The notes: generated from the letters alone by a model not told the origin. 64,000 nucleotides of DNA from Epiperipatus broadwayi (GCA_028023455.1 JAQFVV010000036.1:6693576-6757575); one strand, 5' to 3'. Counted from the first letter of the stretch, positions 34,852 to 46,977 are shown. Program-made: numbers and translations.

Positions 34852-35909
34852 AGTTAATTTGACTAATGAATAGTTTGAAAAAGTGGAGAGGAACGTAGAA
34901 GCACTGGATGAAGTTTTATCAGGATTGGAATTTGATCTTATTAATGATATTAGTTATATATTAGTTATATTGAAGATACAATAATATTAAAAAGTAATAA
35001 TTAAATAAATAATAAATTGCAGAAACACATGAACAAAAAAATGAGGTGGATAAAGATTTGGACAACATAAGGGAAAATTTAGAAATAATCTCATCTAAAG
35101 AAGAAAGCTTAGAAATAACCTATAAAAAAAAAAAACCTAGTGAATTGGGAAAAACATGATTCCATTAAGCCAATGGAATTTGATCTTGCGAAAATAATAT
35201 TAGAACTTAAACAGAGCCATGAATAAGACCGAATAGAAAATAGATAGGCTCATGAAGAAATAGACAAGCCCATAAAGTAAATAGACAGGCTCAAATAAAA
35301 CTTAAACAGGGTCATGCAGAGATAAAACAAATTGTTGATGAGAGTAAGCTGAATTTGGTAATGATTAAACAAGAATTGGGAGAAGTCAAAACAGAACATA
35401 TAAATGTTAAAAAAGGATATAGTAAATGCAAAACAAATCCTGTAGAGGTTGAACAAGAGGTAGAAAAGAAGGGAAGTGAACAGCAACAAGTAAAAACTGA
35501 CTTGGAGAAAATACAAGATAGGTCAACAAAAATAGAGTTGATAGTGGAAGGTTTAAAAAATAGATTGATCCAAGTTTAAGAAAATCAACAACAATCTTTA
35601 GTGCAAGAACTTCATCAAATGTAAATAAACTTTAATGTAAGAAGTTGAAGGAAGTATTATATGGAACATAAGTAATGTAAACCAACCTCTTATGAATCAA
35701 ATATTGGATCTATGCATAGAAAGAAATAGATTAGACGATAAAATGAAAAATTTGACAATTAATAAAAAGGTTGACAGAGATTTTAATACACATATTGCAA
35801 AACAGACTGGTGAAAATATAACAGATGAAGATCTATTGATATATCATGGTAAAGATCCCAAGGTGGATAGTATTACAAAGGAAAGACTCATGGCACATAG
35901 CACAGTAGC
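34852..35909 (+). pseudogene. Coiled-coil-rich transposon ORF remnant, family unknown
   Basis: The plus strand shows successive broken frames rich in E, K, Q and I/L heptads (for example 35355-35576, EVKTEHINVKKGYSKCKTN) and then a frame at 35692-35909 (LDLCIERNRLDDKMKN). Frames are separated by stops, and the style is like a decayed gag-like or coiled-coil ORF1 protein. I do not recognise the family. A family A copy interrupts the last frame at 35923. Confidence 0.4.
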
Positions 35910-36043
35910 CAAATTTATTTTTAAACCACCAAACATCACATGATCACCATTTCTTATGCTTGTTCATACCTGCTATTAAAACAGGCAAAATGCACTGAGT
36001 GGCACTACTATATGGAGAGTTTTGCCTGTTCAAATTTATTTTT
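35910..36043 (+). mobile_element. Short family A copy nested in a coding remnant, 13-bp duplication
   Basis: The 108-bp insert 35923-36030 is bounded by caaatttattttt at 35910-35922 and 36031-36043. It begins with the tail aaaccaccaaacatcacatg and ends ggagagttttgcctgtt; no ribozyme remains. Removing the insert and one duplicate places the reading frame on the left beside that on the right, so the target was the older coding remnant. Confidence 0.9.
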
Positions 36044-36149
36044 GTTAGGGTATTCAAAGATGATATAGAGGAAAAGCCTTTGAATCATCTTGAGGATTTA
36101 AAAGATCTATTTTATTTTCATCAGTTAAATGAAGGACAAAAGATTGTTA

Positions 36150-36528
36150 TTGCAAAAAAAAAAAAAAATACCAATAGCTTTGAATCTACATACTTATGTG
36201 AACATTCATTTTCTAACATGAATTTTATTAAATGTAAATTGAGGAACCAAATTACTGATGCCAACTTGGAATAATGCCTTAAATTAAAAACCATTAGATA
36301 CCAACCAGACCTACTAAACTTTTTAAGTAAATGCAAGCTCATTGTAAAACAATCCTAACAACGTTCCATGTGATTAATCTATATTTAATAAAGATGTAAT
36401 TAAACTTGTTATAGTATTTCTTTAAATTTTTCTTATTTGTAAAAATATATCAATGGCTCTCCAATATTTTTTAAATTGCTGCGAGTGTTAGATTTGGCTC
36501 TTTCATCTCAAAAGTTTGCAGACCCCTG
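36150..36528 (+). pseudogene. hAT transposase C-terminal remnant and end repeat
   Basis: The plus strand reads FESTYLCEHSFSNMNFIKCK then RNQITDANLE, stop, CLKLKTIRYQPDLL. This is the conserved dimerisation region of ZBED/SCAND3-like hAT transposases (C-E-x-x-FS-x-M-x-x-x-K, then R..L.D..L). The segment is followed about 180 bp later by aagtttgcagacccctg ending at 36528, a hAT right terminal repeat. One in-frame stop and the loss of all upstream catalytic sequence mark it as dead. The left terminal repeat was not found. Confidence 0.78.
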
Positions 36529-37681
36529 ATATAGATTTAAAATATTTTAACCATTCAACAGTGATCTAACTCCTGCATTTATATTTTAAGTTCTACATAT
36601 ATGAAATCTAACTCATAATAATCAAAAGGAGGACTAATTATAGGTGAATTCGAACAAATTTTAAAATAAAACTTCAATGTAAAATACTAATAATTATATT
36701 ACACTTATTATTGTGGATACTGTGTGTATAAAGTAAATATTACATCCCAATTATATACAACTTTATTTTGCTAACAATTTCACATTGTAGAAAACTTTTT
36801 TTTTAAAAAAGGTAAAATTTTAACAACTTGTATCATATATATATTAAAGACGGGATGAAGCAATTTTTTTTTAAAATACAAATTTATATTTTTATTTCAG
36901 TTGATTTAAAACATAGGTTGATTACTTGTGGCTGCTTTTCAACAAATGCTACTTTTTTTTCTCTCTTAAAACATTTGCTTTGTCCTTTAATCAGTCAAAT
37001 AATATGTTATATGAACACTCTATTCGAAATGAAATATAGTTTGTTAGAATTAAATGCACATTAATCTTAGAAATCATAAAATAAAATATCAAATGGTAAT
37101 ACATTAGGATAACAATCTAAAGTTTTTTTAACTCTTGGAGCAACAGTTTTTATAGTCAGAATTCTCTGTAGTTCATTGTGATGATGTTTTTGTGGATTAA
37201 TATTTCTCCCATAGTCAAATTCATTAATTGATTCCATTTCCGTTCTTTACAAGTTGCTATAATTTACTGTATGAAACTTCTATCATTGCAATTTCAGGCT
37301 TAGGTATTGTTTTTTCATTTTGAATATAGATTCATTTTTCTTTTAAAACCAGTGAAAAGAAACCAAACAGAATCTGCTTACCATTATATGAATAAGATTA
37401 TACTAAATAATATTCAGCACAATTCACTATAATAAAAGTGAACTGCTATGTATGTGTATAATACAGATAAAACTATAGAATAAGAGATTTAATTGCTCGT
37501 ACATGCTGGTAGTAATTAAAAAGATCAATGAATTCTAACAAAGCCGAAAAGTATTTGATTTACAAGAATTATGATCAAATGTAAAGATAATAAAAACTAA
37601 TGTTAATTTCAAAATAGATAGATATTCTTTAAGACATGCTTTCTTGGATATAATATATATGAAAAAAAGTAGCATTTAAGT
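36529..37681. other. AT-rich non-coding DNA
   Basis: No supported feature; the frame 36828-37064 has no recognised domain. Confidence 0.45.
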
Positions 37682-37902
37682 TATGTGTAGTGAACCACTA
37701 CACATCACATGATCACCATTACTTATGCTTGCTCATAACTGTTATTAAAACAGGCAAAACACTCCATACAGTTGTGTTCTCAGATCCGAGGCTACTCACT
37801 GATGAAAGCCACAAGCAAGCCTTCTGGCATTCATTGATTACTCTGGCTTGCACTGAGTGGCACTACTGTATGGGGAATTTTGCCTTTTTTATGTGTAGTG
37901 AA
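37682..37902 (+). mobile_element. Family A copy with truncated hammerhead, 13-bp duplication
   Basis: Element 37695-37889 lies between tatgtgtagtgaa repeats (37682-37694 and 37890-37902). It keeps the 5' half of the ribozyme (stem I 5' strand, CUGAUGA, stem II) but is deleted from GAAA through the cleavage site, joining caagc to aagccttctgg. The open frame 37690-38022 spans the insert and is not a gene. Confidence 0.88.
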
Positions 37903-40822
37903 ATAATACTTGGCAGTGTTTCAATGGAAAGTCTAGAAATGCTTTTCAGATTTAAGCTGTGTTTAGAATTGTTCAGTTTACTGTACTCTAATCAACATAA
38001 AAATTGGACAATGAACAAATAAATATGAAATATATTAATAGCTTTAAAATAGAAGGTTGATTACAATTGAAATATTGTGGACCGCAGAAAAACTGAATAT
38101 ATACTGATTAGATATGAATCAATGACCTGCTGAAAGTAGTTTTATCCCTTCATATTATCAATAGATCCAGTTCATTAGAACATATAATGCTTGAAACATG
38201 CTAATGAAAAGATTAATATCAGTATAAGATGTATAGATTCACTATCCTTCAACATCGACAGGCCAATTGGACAAATTTAAAATCCCAATCGACAAAATCA
38301 TACTGTACAAATGCTAGCCAAATTTAATATTAGGGGCTATACATATAAATGTGTGCAAAAAATGTTGATCATTATAAGGAAAATTTATGAGAACAATTTA
38401 ACAGTTTATAATGTATACACATTTTTTTATATCTAAACTGTTTATTAAAATATTTTAAATATACTAATGCTACTTTATACTCGTTTTACTGGTTAGATTT
38501 GCTTAATGAATTTTAATTCAATCATTAGAGCTTAAATTTTACCTTGAAGCTATATATCTCTCCCTCCCCCTTCTCCCTTTTGTATTCGCGGATTTTAACT
38601 TTTTGAAATAGTGATATAACTTTAATCTCTTTCATTAAGCCTGTGGTTTGTATTTCATTTAAATGAAGTTGAATGGCTTTCAATCAAAGGTATATCTTGC
38701 TTAGCTTTAATGCCGTTTAAATTAAGAATTATATTTTTAATAGATAGTAACTTTAATTTTATCATTTACTATATTGCATTTGCATGTGTGTAATTATGTT
38801 TGCATTTACATGCAGAGAGAAAAACTTCCAAGACTTTACGCTAGCTTATACTGAAAAATATATACAGAATACATATCTGATGAACTTGGACAATTAATTT
38901 ATAAAACAGCTGCTCCTTCTGTAAATATTTGTCTAGTTTTTAAATGGCATTTATTAATTTCAGTTTATAAAATCACTTGCTGCTAATGAAATCATATCAT
39001 TGCTAATATAAAAAAAAACTTTAATCTATCCCAGATAATAACTAATTCATTAATTTGATAAGAAATAGGAAATACATTGCTTCTAATTAAAACAGGAGTG
39101 CTTTTATATACGCGTTAAAGTCAAATTTGCATATTATATAAAAATACTTTTTACATATACTTGATATTGATCATATCTGTCTGTAATAGTTCAGTCATGC
39201 AATCTATTCACAAAAAATTATAAATGTAAGTAGTCGTAGTTATCTCATTCATTTGAAATATGTGGAAGAAGTAAATTAATTGTTACATATATAATAGTTG
39301 TGCATTAGTGCAGATTTTCTATTTTATATAGCTTTTATTATATTACTATTTATATAACTTTAATAATAGTATATACAATCGCTTTAACACCCTGAGTGAA
39401 GAAGTTGTTAAGTTAATGGTTAAAAAACAAAGTAAATTAATGTAGGCCTAGCACATAGCCAAAACAGATATTAAATCGTTGTTGTGATATTGATAAATAA
39501 TTATTACTTACACATAATGCTTAGTTGCACATTATTGCTTAATTATTAAATGATTATAATTATTAGAGAGATCACATAGTTAGGAATGCAGTGAAATTGT
39601 TTCCATGTAGATTGCATATTTTGTTATTTCATGCATATTCTAAAAATTAATTAATCCATTGATGATATTTTTTTCTTAAAAACGATTATTTTTGGGCCGA
39701 TCTTGTTATTAATGACTATATTATAATCTGGTTGAAAAAAAATAATAGGAAGTTAGACATAATCCTTTATTTATTAAGATATATCAAATGACGTCAATAT
39801 TAATGTAAACATATGCCAATCATTTTAAATCTTGTCTGTTAACTTACATATGTATAACTTTTGCTAAAAGCAAATAATTGACTCATGTTTTCAGTATACC
39901 TTAGAGGTTAGACATATTTTTTATCACATTGCTTGGAAGATCCATAGTAGTTATGATAATTTATATATAATTGTTTATACCTAAGTATTATGTTCTGTAT
40001 ATGGATATAACCATATTGCATTATGCATTTAAACAGATTAAGATTAAAAATTTATCACACAAATTTTTTATTAATCTAATAAAAGCAAACTTTGATTTAT
40101 TTATTATTCGATCAGTAGTGGTTTAAAGTAACAATTCTATGTATATTTTAGAATAACATAAGCTGATTCATTTTATAACTTTTTGACTGCCTTAGCGGTT
40201 ACAGATGGCGACAGTTCTTATTTGAATAGCATTGCCTCATTACTATCGTAATATGTATTATTTTCTGTGTAGCAGTAGTGATTTATACATTTTGGATTAA
40301 GATTAAAGATTTATCATATGTTTGCTGCTTTTAATCTGTTAGGAAAACGAGATTTTTGACAGCAGAAAAATTATTCTTTTAGTATATTTGGGAGCACTTT
40401 TTGGATATGTTCTATTTTATTACAATCAAATATTAATTAAAATAGAATAATTAAACTGATTAATAATAATGGACCCAAAAGTGTATTAATGAATGAGAGA
40501 AAGAGTTGGAACTATAAAATTGAATTTCATATTTTGAAAAATTCTTAAAATGAAGTTATACCACCACAAAGAATATTCTATTTAGCTATGTATAATTTAT
40601 ATATATACACAAACATTTATATAACTAATTATGTCATTAATTCCTTTCAAGTAAGCACTCTATATTAGCATATTATTTAATTAAAATATAAATAGTTCTC
40701 TGAGTTATAACAATATAAAGTTTACAACATCGATTACAGAGTAAGCTCCTTCATCAGCTCTGCTAAAGTTGTGAGTGGAGTAAGTTTTGTGGTTGTAAAT
40801 AAAGATGTGACAATTTGCCATA
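37903..40822. other. AT-rich non-coding DNA
   Basis: About 3 kb with no repeat or exon that I can support. It may be an upstream intron or the 5' flank of the ankyrin gene. Confidence 0.45.
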
Positions 40823-40960
40823 AATAAATTCTCTTCATGTAATAAAAATATATATATGAGAGCTGGTGACCTGGGCCAACTGATGAGTGCTGGTTCAGCA
40901 TGAAATGCATCTTGGTGGTCATTTGTCTTTTATTGTATTTTTATTTATGTGAAGAATAAT
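40823..40960 (+). mobile_element. Family C fragment: hammerhead inside a short inverted repeat
   Basis: Arms attctcttcatgtaataaaa (about 40829) and its imperfect mirror tttttatttatgtgaagaat (to about 40960) flank a well preserved hammerhead. Only the ribozyme part of family C remains. It lies 0.6 kb upstream of the first ankyrin exon, on the same strand. Confidence 0.65.
40867..40921 (+). ncRNA. Type I hammerhead ribozyme motif, family C, intact
   Basis: Stem I outer UGACC (40867-40871) pairs with GGUCA (40917-40921). Stem I inner CCAA (40876-40879) pairs with UUGG (40912-40915). Core CUGAUGA at 40880-40886. Stem II GUGCUG-GUU-CAGCAU (six pairs, G-U closing pair). GAAA from 40902. Stem III is the palindrome AUGCAU, and cleavage is predicted after C40911. 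Every conserved position is satisfied, making this one of the best candidates in the window. Confidence 0.8.
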
Positions 40961-41522
40961 AAAACAGAGCAAGTATGAAGTTTACTAAATAGGATTAGGC
41001 TTGAATTTTATTTGTATTAAGTAGATTTCACTTGTTTTGTTTCAAACATGAAAGTTGAACTATATATAATTATTAAATGTGTCTTTTTAATTTATAAGCA
41101 CACATATAATTATATTTTATATAGTAGAAATCAAAATCACTTTCATACTCTTAAAAACTTGATCATTAATATGTTTATATAGTGATTTATATGTAAAATA
41201 TTAATGTATATGTAAAGAAGGTTGCATGTAATTATATGTGTGCTTGTTAACTATTAAGAGGATTGTAGTTTGTTTCAATTTTCAGATTACGAAACAATGC
41301 AAGTGAAATCTGCTTAATATAAATAGCATTCAAACTTATTCTTTTATTTGTGGGATTCTCTGGAATTGATCCTGTGAATCTTGGATTTTCATAGTTCACA
41401 ATTCAGAATTTGGCTAATATATAATCTTAATTTTTAGTTAAATCGTGAAGTGATAATGGATATTTAAATGCTCTCACTAATAATAACACATGCATATGTA
41501 TATATATTGTTTTTAATTCTAG

Positions 41523-41760
41523 TTGGATGTTTTGTCACCGCTTGGTTTAACCATAACGATGTCAAATAAGGACCATGATTTTCCTGGAAAGCTTTTACAT
41601 CAAGCAGCTCTCTGGGATAATATTGAGCTCATGGAAGATCTTTTAAATGGTGATGAAATTCATCACATTGATGGAAGGGATGATTGGGGACGTACTGCTC
41701 TACATGCAGCAGCGATAAGTGAAAATTCTTCTTGCTTGCGTAAACTTTTACAAGCTGGAG
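41523..41760 (+). CDS. Ankyrin-repeat protein, exon A (partial gene)
   Basis: An open exon with a TTTTTAATTCTAG acceptor ending at 41522 and a GTAAAT donor at 41761. The protein reads from LDVLSPLGLTITMSNKDH and holds about two ankyrin repeats: KLLHQAALWDNIELMEDLL and GRTALHAAAISENSSCLRKL, with the TALHAAA signature of the repeat helix. The exon ends one base into a codon. It can begin in phase 0 at 41523, because the codon before is a stop in the intron. Alternatively translation may start at ATG 41559 (A at -3), making the first bases 5' untranslated. Ankyrin repeats mediate protein-protein binding. I cannot name the orthologue. Nearby hammerhead elements lie in the flanking non-coding DNA. 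Confidence 0.85.
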
Positions 41761-42569
41761 GTAAATTTTATATAATTGTATTGCTTACTTTTTAATGGTG
41801 TGTGTGTGTGTTTTTTTTTTGTTAATATTAAATTAACAAAAAAAAAAAACTTATTTGAAAAAGGATTTCTGGCAAATGATATGGGTTTTTTTTACTTTAT
41901 ACATTTGATTAAAACAAAACAAAAAAATTTATTTTCAAAAATGATGGTAAATAGATATGATAAATAGTATTATTTATCATCATTGGGGGCCATTCATGAA
42001 AGAATGTAGAACAATGATGTACAAACTAAACTGTGAACGAAATATATTTACATATATCACACGCTGATCTATTTGAGATTTTGTAATACTATTTTTAATT
42101 TCTGCTGCAAACGTTATTTTTTGAAATATTTCATTATCTTATCTAATCGTACCTCCATTGTATTCTCTTCTCAGTAATGTCTTCCCAATAAAAACCAGTT
42201 AATATTGCATTTTTTAGACTGTCTTTGGAATAAAATAAATTTAGTCTGCGTCTCCTGCAAAATTCAAGTTCATTATTCGTAAGAAGTCTATTTCTGTTCA
42301 TTTGCTTCACTTGTTTAATCCAACAAAGATATGGCTGTACAATAGTTCAGAAAGTTGAAAAACTTATCGATTAAATGCTTTTGATCATTAACTTTTAGAA
42401 ACTTACAGAGCATTCTTAAGTTTTTCTAATATGTATTTCAAGTAAGTCTTCTGCAGAAAATTTTAGACAAAATAATAGTTTTATATACAACTAATTTAGT
42501 TTTTTTTTACTATATTTCTACGATGAAATATCAAGTCATTTTAATTTGTTAAATGCAGCTACAACTCGC

Positions 42570-42985
42570 AGAGGCAAAACTATCTATACAGTAACACCAC
42601 TCAGTGCAAATCAGAGTAATCAATGGATGCAGGAAGGCTTGGGCATAAAATCCCTATCTAGTGCCTACTCATCCAATATCCCCAGACTAGTTTCTCGCTT
42701 GTGGCTTTCATCAGTGGGAGCCTTGTATCTGAGACCACTGCACCTAGATCTTAGGATCTAATGCAACTCTCCAGCAGCAACCTTTTACTTTTTTGTCCAA
42801 CTATAAAGCTTTCGAGTCCAAAATTAAAACAATAATTTTATCATGCTAAGCTCATCATCAGCTTGTATAGTTGTATAGATCTGAAAATATTATTTTGTTT
42901 TCATTTTGGACTCAAAACTTTATAGTGACTGTTGGAGAGTTGCATTAGATTCTACGATTTAGGTGCACAATGAAAGTGAACCGTT
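42570..42985 (-). mobile_element. Family A element in the ankyrin intron
   Basis: Starts gaggcaaaactatctata, carries the minus hammerhead, then the caaccttttac...cagatctgaa stretch. A partial mirror of the inner segment follows (gactcaaaactttatagtg, gagagttgcattagat), ending near 42970 without the usual terminal tail. The right arm is therefore truncated. No 13-bp flank is visible. Confidence 0.7.
42671..42728 (-). ncRNA. Hammerhead motif, family A
   Basis: Minus strand core CUGAUGA (plus 42708-42714) and GAAA with stem III ACUAGU and C17 at 42685 are intact. Inner stem I pairs CCCA with UGGG. Stem II is weakened (AAGC/GCGA) and outer stem I reads AUACAA against UUGGAU. Core intact but helices are decaying; antisense to the ankyrin gene. 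Confidence 0.6.
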
Positions 42986-44835
42986 GTCAACACTTTTTAT
43001 GTCAGTTTTGATTTTCTGACAATTTTTTTTTTATTTAGAGCTTGGAATTGACAAATATGTATATAAAATATAGTCAGAGATTTAAATTTCTAACTTAAAT
43101 ATACTATGATATTTAATGCAATGCCCTTTAATGTCAGAGACATGACAGAATGAACGAAAGTGACATCTCTTATTTGCTTCCAAGTTCGTATACGGATACA
43201 TAAAAAAGACTGTAACACTGGTTATATTTCACATTATTTGGTGTTCAATAATATATATTTAAATCATATAGCCATATATTTTTATGTATTATTTGATTAT
43301 GTTCATATATTTTTTTTAATATGTTAATATGCATATAGTTATACATATTTTGTACAATAATATAATACACAATAAGTATATATTAATGAAACGTTTTAAC
43401 TCCAAAGTAGCCTTCTTGCTAGTCAAAATGTTAGTTATAATAAAAGACATAATTGGTCAATTTTTTTATGCAGGCAATAATAATTATATGCAATTCTTCA
43501 TTGAAATAATTTAATGGAAAAGAAATATTAATAGTAGAATCTCTTCTGGCATTAATTATGGTGGCTACTGATATATGCATATCAGTTCATTTCCAATACC
43601 TATTAAAGGTTACAAAAATACAAATTAATTAATAATTGGTATTTTATTTCTGCATTAAAAAAATATTTGCTGGAGTTATCCATCCTTTTTTTTTTTTTTA
43701 GAAACTGTAAAATTTCATACTTTATATGACTATTTTTATATTACTGATATTGAACTCTTTAACATGACTTAATATAGATTGGGTCTGGAAATATACATGC
43801 TCATATATCCAAAACTGTTGCTATTAGATTTTGGTTGTGCTAGGATATAGCATAGGCATGGGGGGTTTTTTTACATGGAGATACTTAATTGCTTTGTTTT
43901 ACAATTTTATTTTTGTAATTATCATACTTGTTAGCTTTTACCACCCTTTATATATAAGATTGTGAATATCTTATTAAAAATCATTCTCACCCCCATCTTT
44001 TTAATGCTAAAAATATCATGATAGTTGTAAGGGTAGCTTACAATCCAGTTCAAATCAACCCTTATGTATCCACAATATCAAACTAAACCCATGAAAAACC
44101 TGACTGAGTTAATAGATTAGGTATGCATTGTCATTTCTTTCTTTGTAAATAAACATATATACATATACACACTCGAAGTTTATTTTAATAAGCACCAAAC
44201 CAAGATGCTCAAATGAAATAAGTGTTTTATTTCAATGTAAAATAAAGACCTGATCATAGAAACCTTTCATATATATACCTATACCAATAATGACTTGTTT
44301 ATCAAAGTGTAAACGTTACGATGTAAGACAGTAACTTAGTAGACATGATGATGACCTGATGTCAAGTCAATATCTAAACAACCAAGTGTTAGAAAATGAC
44401 AGTAGAATTTTACTATGTAATTTTGCTACATAATCTTATTACATAATTTCAGTAACAACCATTAATTTGCATACTAGGCACATACAGCGATGAAAAAGGA
44501 AATTGAAAATGTGAGTTTGCTAGACAATGGAAACAAGGCCCAGTATAAAAGCAAACCTAGTTCATTTTTATTCTCTGTTGTATTTTATCAGAGGATGTAA
44601 TAATCGCAGACTGTAAATATCTTAAAATCGAATATTAGAATGAAGGATAAAATGGACGATAGGTTCGAAAATACCATATCCTTTGTATAAAATTTTATAG
44701 CGCTAAAAGTTGAAAGAAATTGTAATCAACATTTAAAACGGCAAAAGTTGATGAATTTTAGCAGCGTAACTAAAGAACTGAAATAATTTTACATCTATAA
44801 TCAAAGACAAAAGACTGCATTATCAATCCAACAAG
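42986..44835. other. Intronic AT-rich DNA
   Basis: No supported feature; the frame 43329-43514 shows no domain. Confidence 0.45.
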
Positions 44836-45397
44836 AAGAAAAGGGAATCATCAAACATCACATGATCACCATCTCTATACTGTTTGGCACAGGGTGGCAC
44901 TAATGTATGGGGAGTTTTGCCTTTGTTTACAACAAATTATGTGCTAGTATAGAGATGGTGATCATGTGATGTTTGATGGTTTAACACCAATCCTGCCTAA
45001 TAGGATAGTGGTGGCTATGGTTGTTTAAGAGCCAAAGACACCAAAATGTATGGGTGCTGAATTGAGTTCAGACCCATATGACTATATAAGCTATTGAGCT
45101 TAGATTGAAGATATTAACAATGTTTTCAATTTCATTCTCATAGTTTTGTAGTAAAGTAGAGTTAAAAGGTGGCTGCTGGAGGTTGCATGAGATCCTAAGA
45201 TCTAGGTGCAGTGCTCTCAGATCCAAGGCTCCTCACTGATGATGGCCACAAGCCAGAAACTAGTCTGGGGATATTGGATGAGTAGGCACCAGATAGGGAT
45301 TTTATGCACAAGCCTTCTGGCATCCATTGATTACTCTGTTTGGCACAGAATGGCACTACTGTATGGGGAGTTTTGCCTTTGTTTAAGAAAAGGGAAT
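44836..45397 (+). mobile_element. Family A element with tandem monomer junction and 13-bp duplication
   Basis: Element 44849-45384 lies between aagaaaagggaat repeats (44836-44848, 45385-45397). Order: a 32-base segment (44849-44880) that is an exact inverted copy of 44947-44978; then the last ~50 bp of one monomer (44881-44931); then the linker to a second, full monomer with its hammerhead, ending at 45384. The monomer end block beginning tttggcacag occurs at 44883 and at 45339, so the period is 456 bp. This is head-to-tail joining plus a short fold-back. Confidence 0.9.
45221..45279 (+). ncRNA. Type I hammerhead ribozyme motif, family A, best copy
   Basis: Outer stem I AUCCAA/UUGGAU (six pairs), internal loop GGC/UA, inner stem I UCCUCA/UGGGGA (six pairs, one G-U). 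Core CUGAUGA at 45236-45242. Stem II UGGC-CACAA-GCCA: here the 10.1/11.1 closing pair is U-A, unlike the A-A mismatch in the other copies. GAAA at 45256-45259. Stem III ACUAGU. Cleavage predicted after C45265. It lies in the sense direction within the ankyrin intron. Confidence 0.82.
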
Positions 45398-46977
45398 GTT
45401 ATATCGCCAGCACATACATATAAACGATAGAGTAAAATTTTTCTTTGCATAAATTTACTAAACACCAAATAATAAGCTGAAGAAAATTTTATTAAACAAT
45501 GTATATTGGCTAGATAAACGTGCCATAGGACTGGTGTGTTACCTTAATTGCCATAAAGCATGATGATTTAATTCACTTATTAAATAATGCCTAGAAAAAT
45601 GACTCATCCAAAGTATCTGAGTGGATCCAGGAAGAAAGTGACATCCGAAATGGAAACAACTTTGTTCTACCGTGTTGCCGGAGAATCTGAGTGAGCGTTG
45701 GAGGATTTATTAGAGCGGACCTACGAGAAGATAAATAAACTATCCACGAGAGACATTAATGTTAAAATTATAGACTCTAACCAATAAGATTTGAACAAAA
45801 TCAAAATTATTGTGTTATTTTTTTTTTTTTTGCTTTGTACATTTGTAAAATTCTATCTTCATTTTTCTTTCACACTTGGAAGTTTCAGCATATTTTAGTC
45901 AGAACAGTCCATAGCAATAAGAAGTAACAGTACAGGGGAGGGGGGAGATTTATCAAGCTAAAAAATATTTTCTTTTGTAAATAAAATTTTGGTTAATTCC
46001 CTCCATAGTGACGTGACATCTGATCATCATCATCACATAATATGGGATAAGGTAAGAATTTTTGTTACTCTTCCATATTAATTACATGCACTGGTGCAGG
46101 ACAAAGCTTGTGTTATTTGTTTACGTTTAACTAATAATCATTATACTTAGTTTATTCGGTATGAATGACTATTGCTTGTGTGAACGTTCTTTTCTATCAA
46201 CGTTAGGAAACTTGTACATAGTTAGGGGGGTCCCCAAAGAAGATGGAACTTCTACGGGGAAATTGGATAATGGAGCTATTGTAAATAGTCAGGTTCGCGA
46301 TCGTTAAGACAATGAACTTATAATTTATTTATGTTTTTATCTTTGCTGATCTTATTTGCTGTGTAAATAATGAGTGTCTATTGATGCATATTTACCATGA
46401 GTTTGGGTTGGAGTAATAGATAATTTTAATCATTGATATGGTAGAGATGCATATTGGACACATATGATTATATCTTTTACTATGCTAATAGAGTTTGGAT
46501 TTTTTATCTATTATAAATAAAAAAATTTAATGTGTTTTAAATGAAATTGGTCTTTTGCTTACCAAATCTCTCACACACTCTCTCGTCAACTTAATTGATT
46601 ATATATTGAAGCAGTCGGATTTAAGTTCAATCCTATCTTCATGATCTTTCATATGTAGCCAACTTCAAACCCTTGTACTAACCTAAAATTTCCGATGCAA
46701 TGGGGCTTTATACCTTCAGTCCACGCTAGTTTCCTTAAAGAAAAACTATTATAAATGTGTGTTAAAATTAATTCATTTGAGATTTAAACTAATCATTTCT
46801 ATTAATAAATTCATGTTAGAATTATTCATGAATTTATATATATTATAAATGCGTGGATTGTGCATATATACTTGTAAATATTAAATATATATAAATTGTT
46901 CGAAAGTTTCATTGCGTCGGGAATACTTGTTTTTTTTTACTTTTAAATAATTTGTAAAGTTTCGTTGATTAAAAGCC
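45398..46977. other. Intronic DNA without recognised features
   Basis: Somewhat less A/T-rich between 45600 and 45780, but no frame or repeat that I recognise. Confidence 0.45.
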
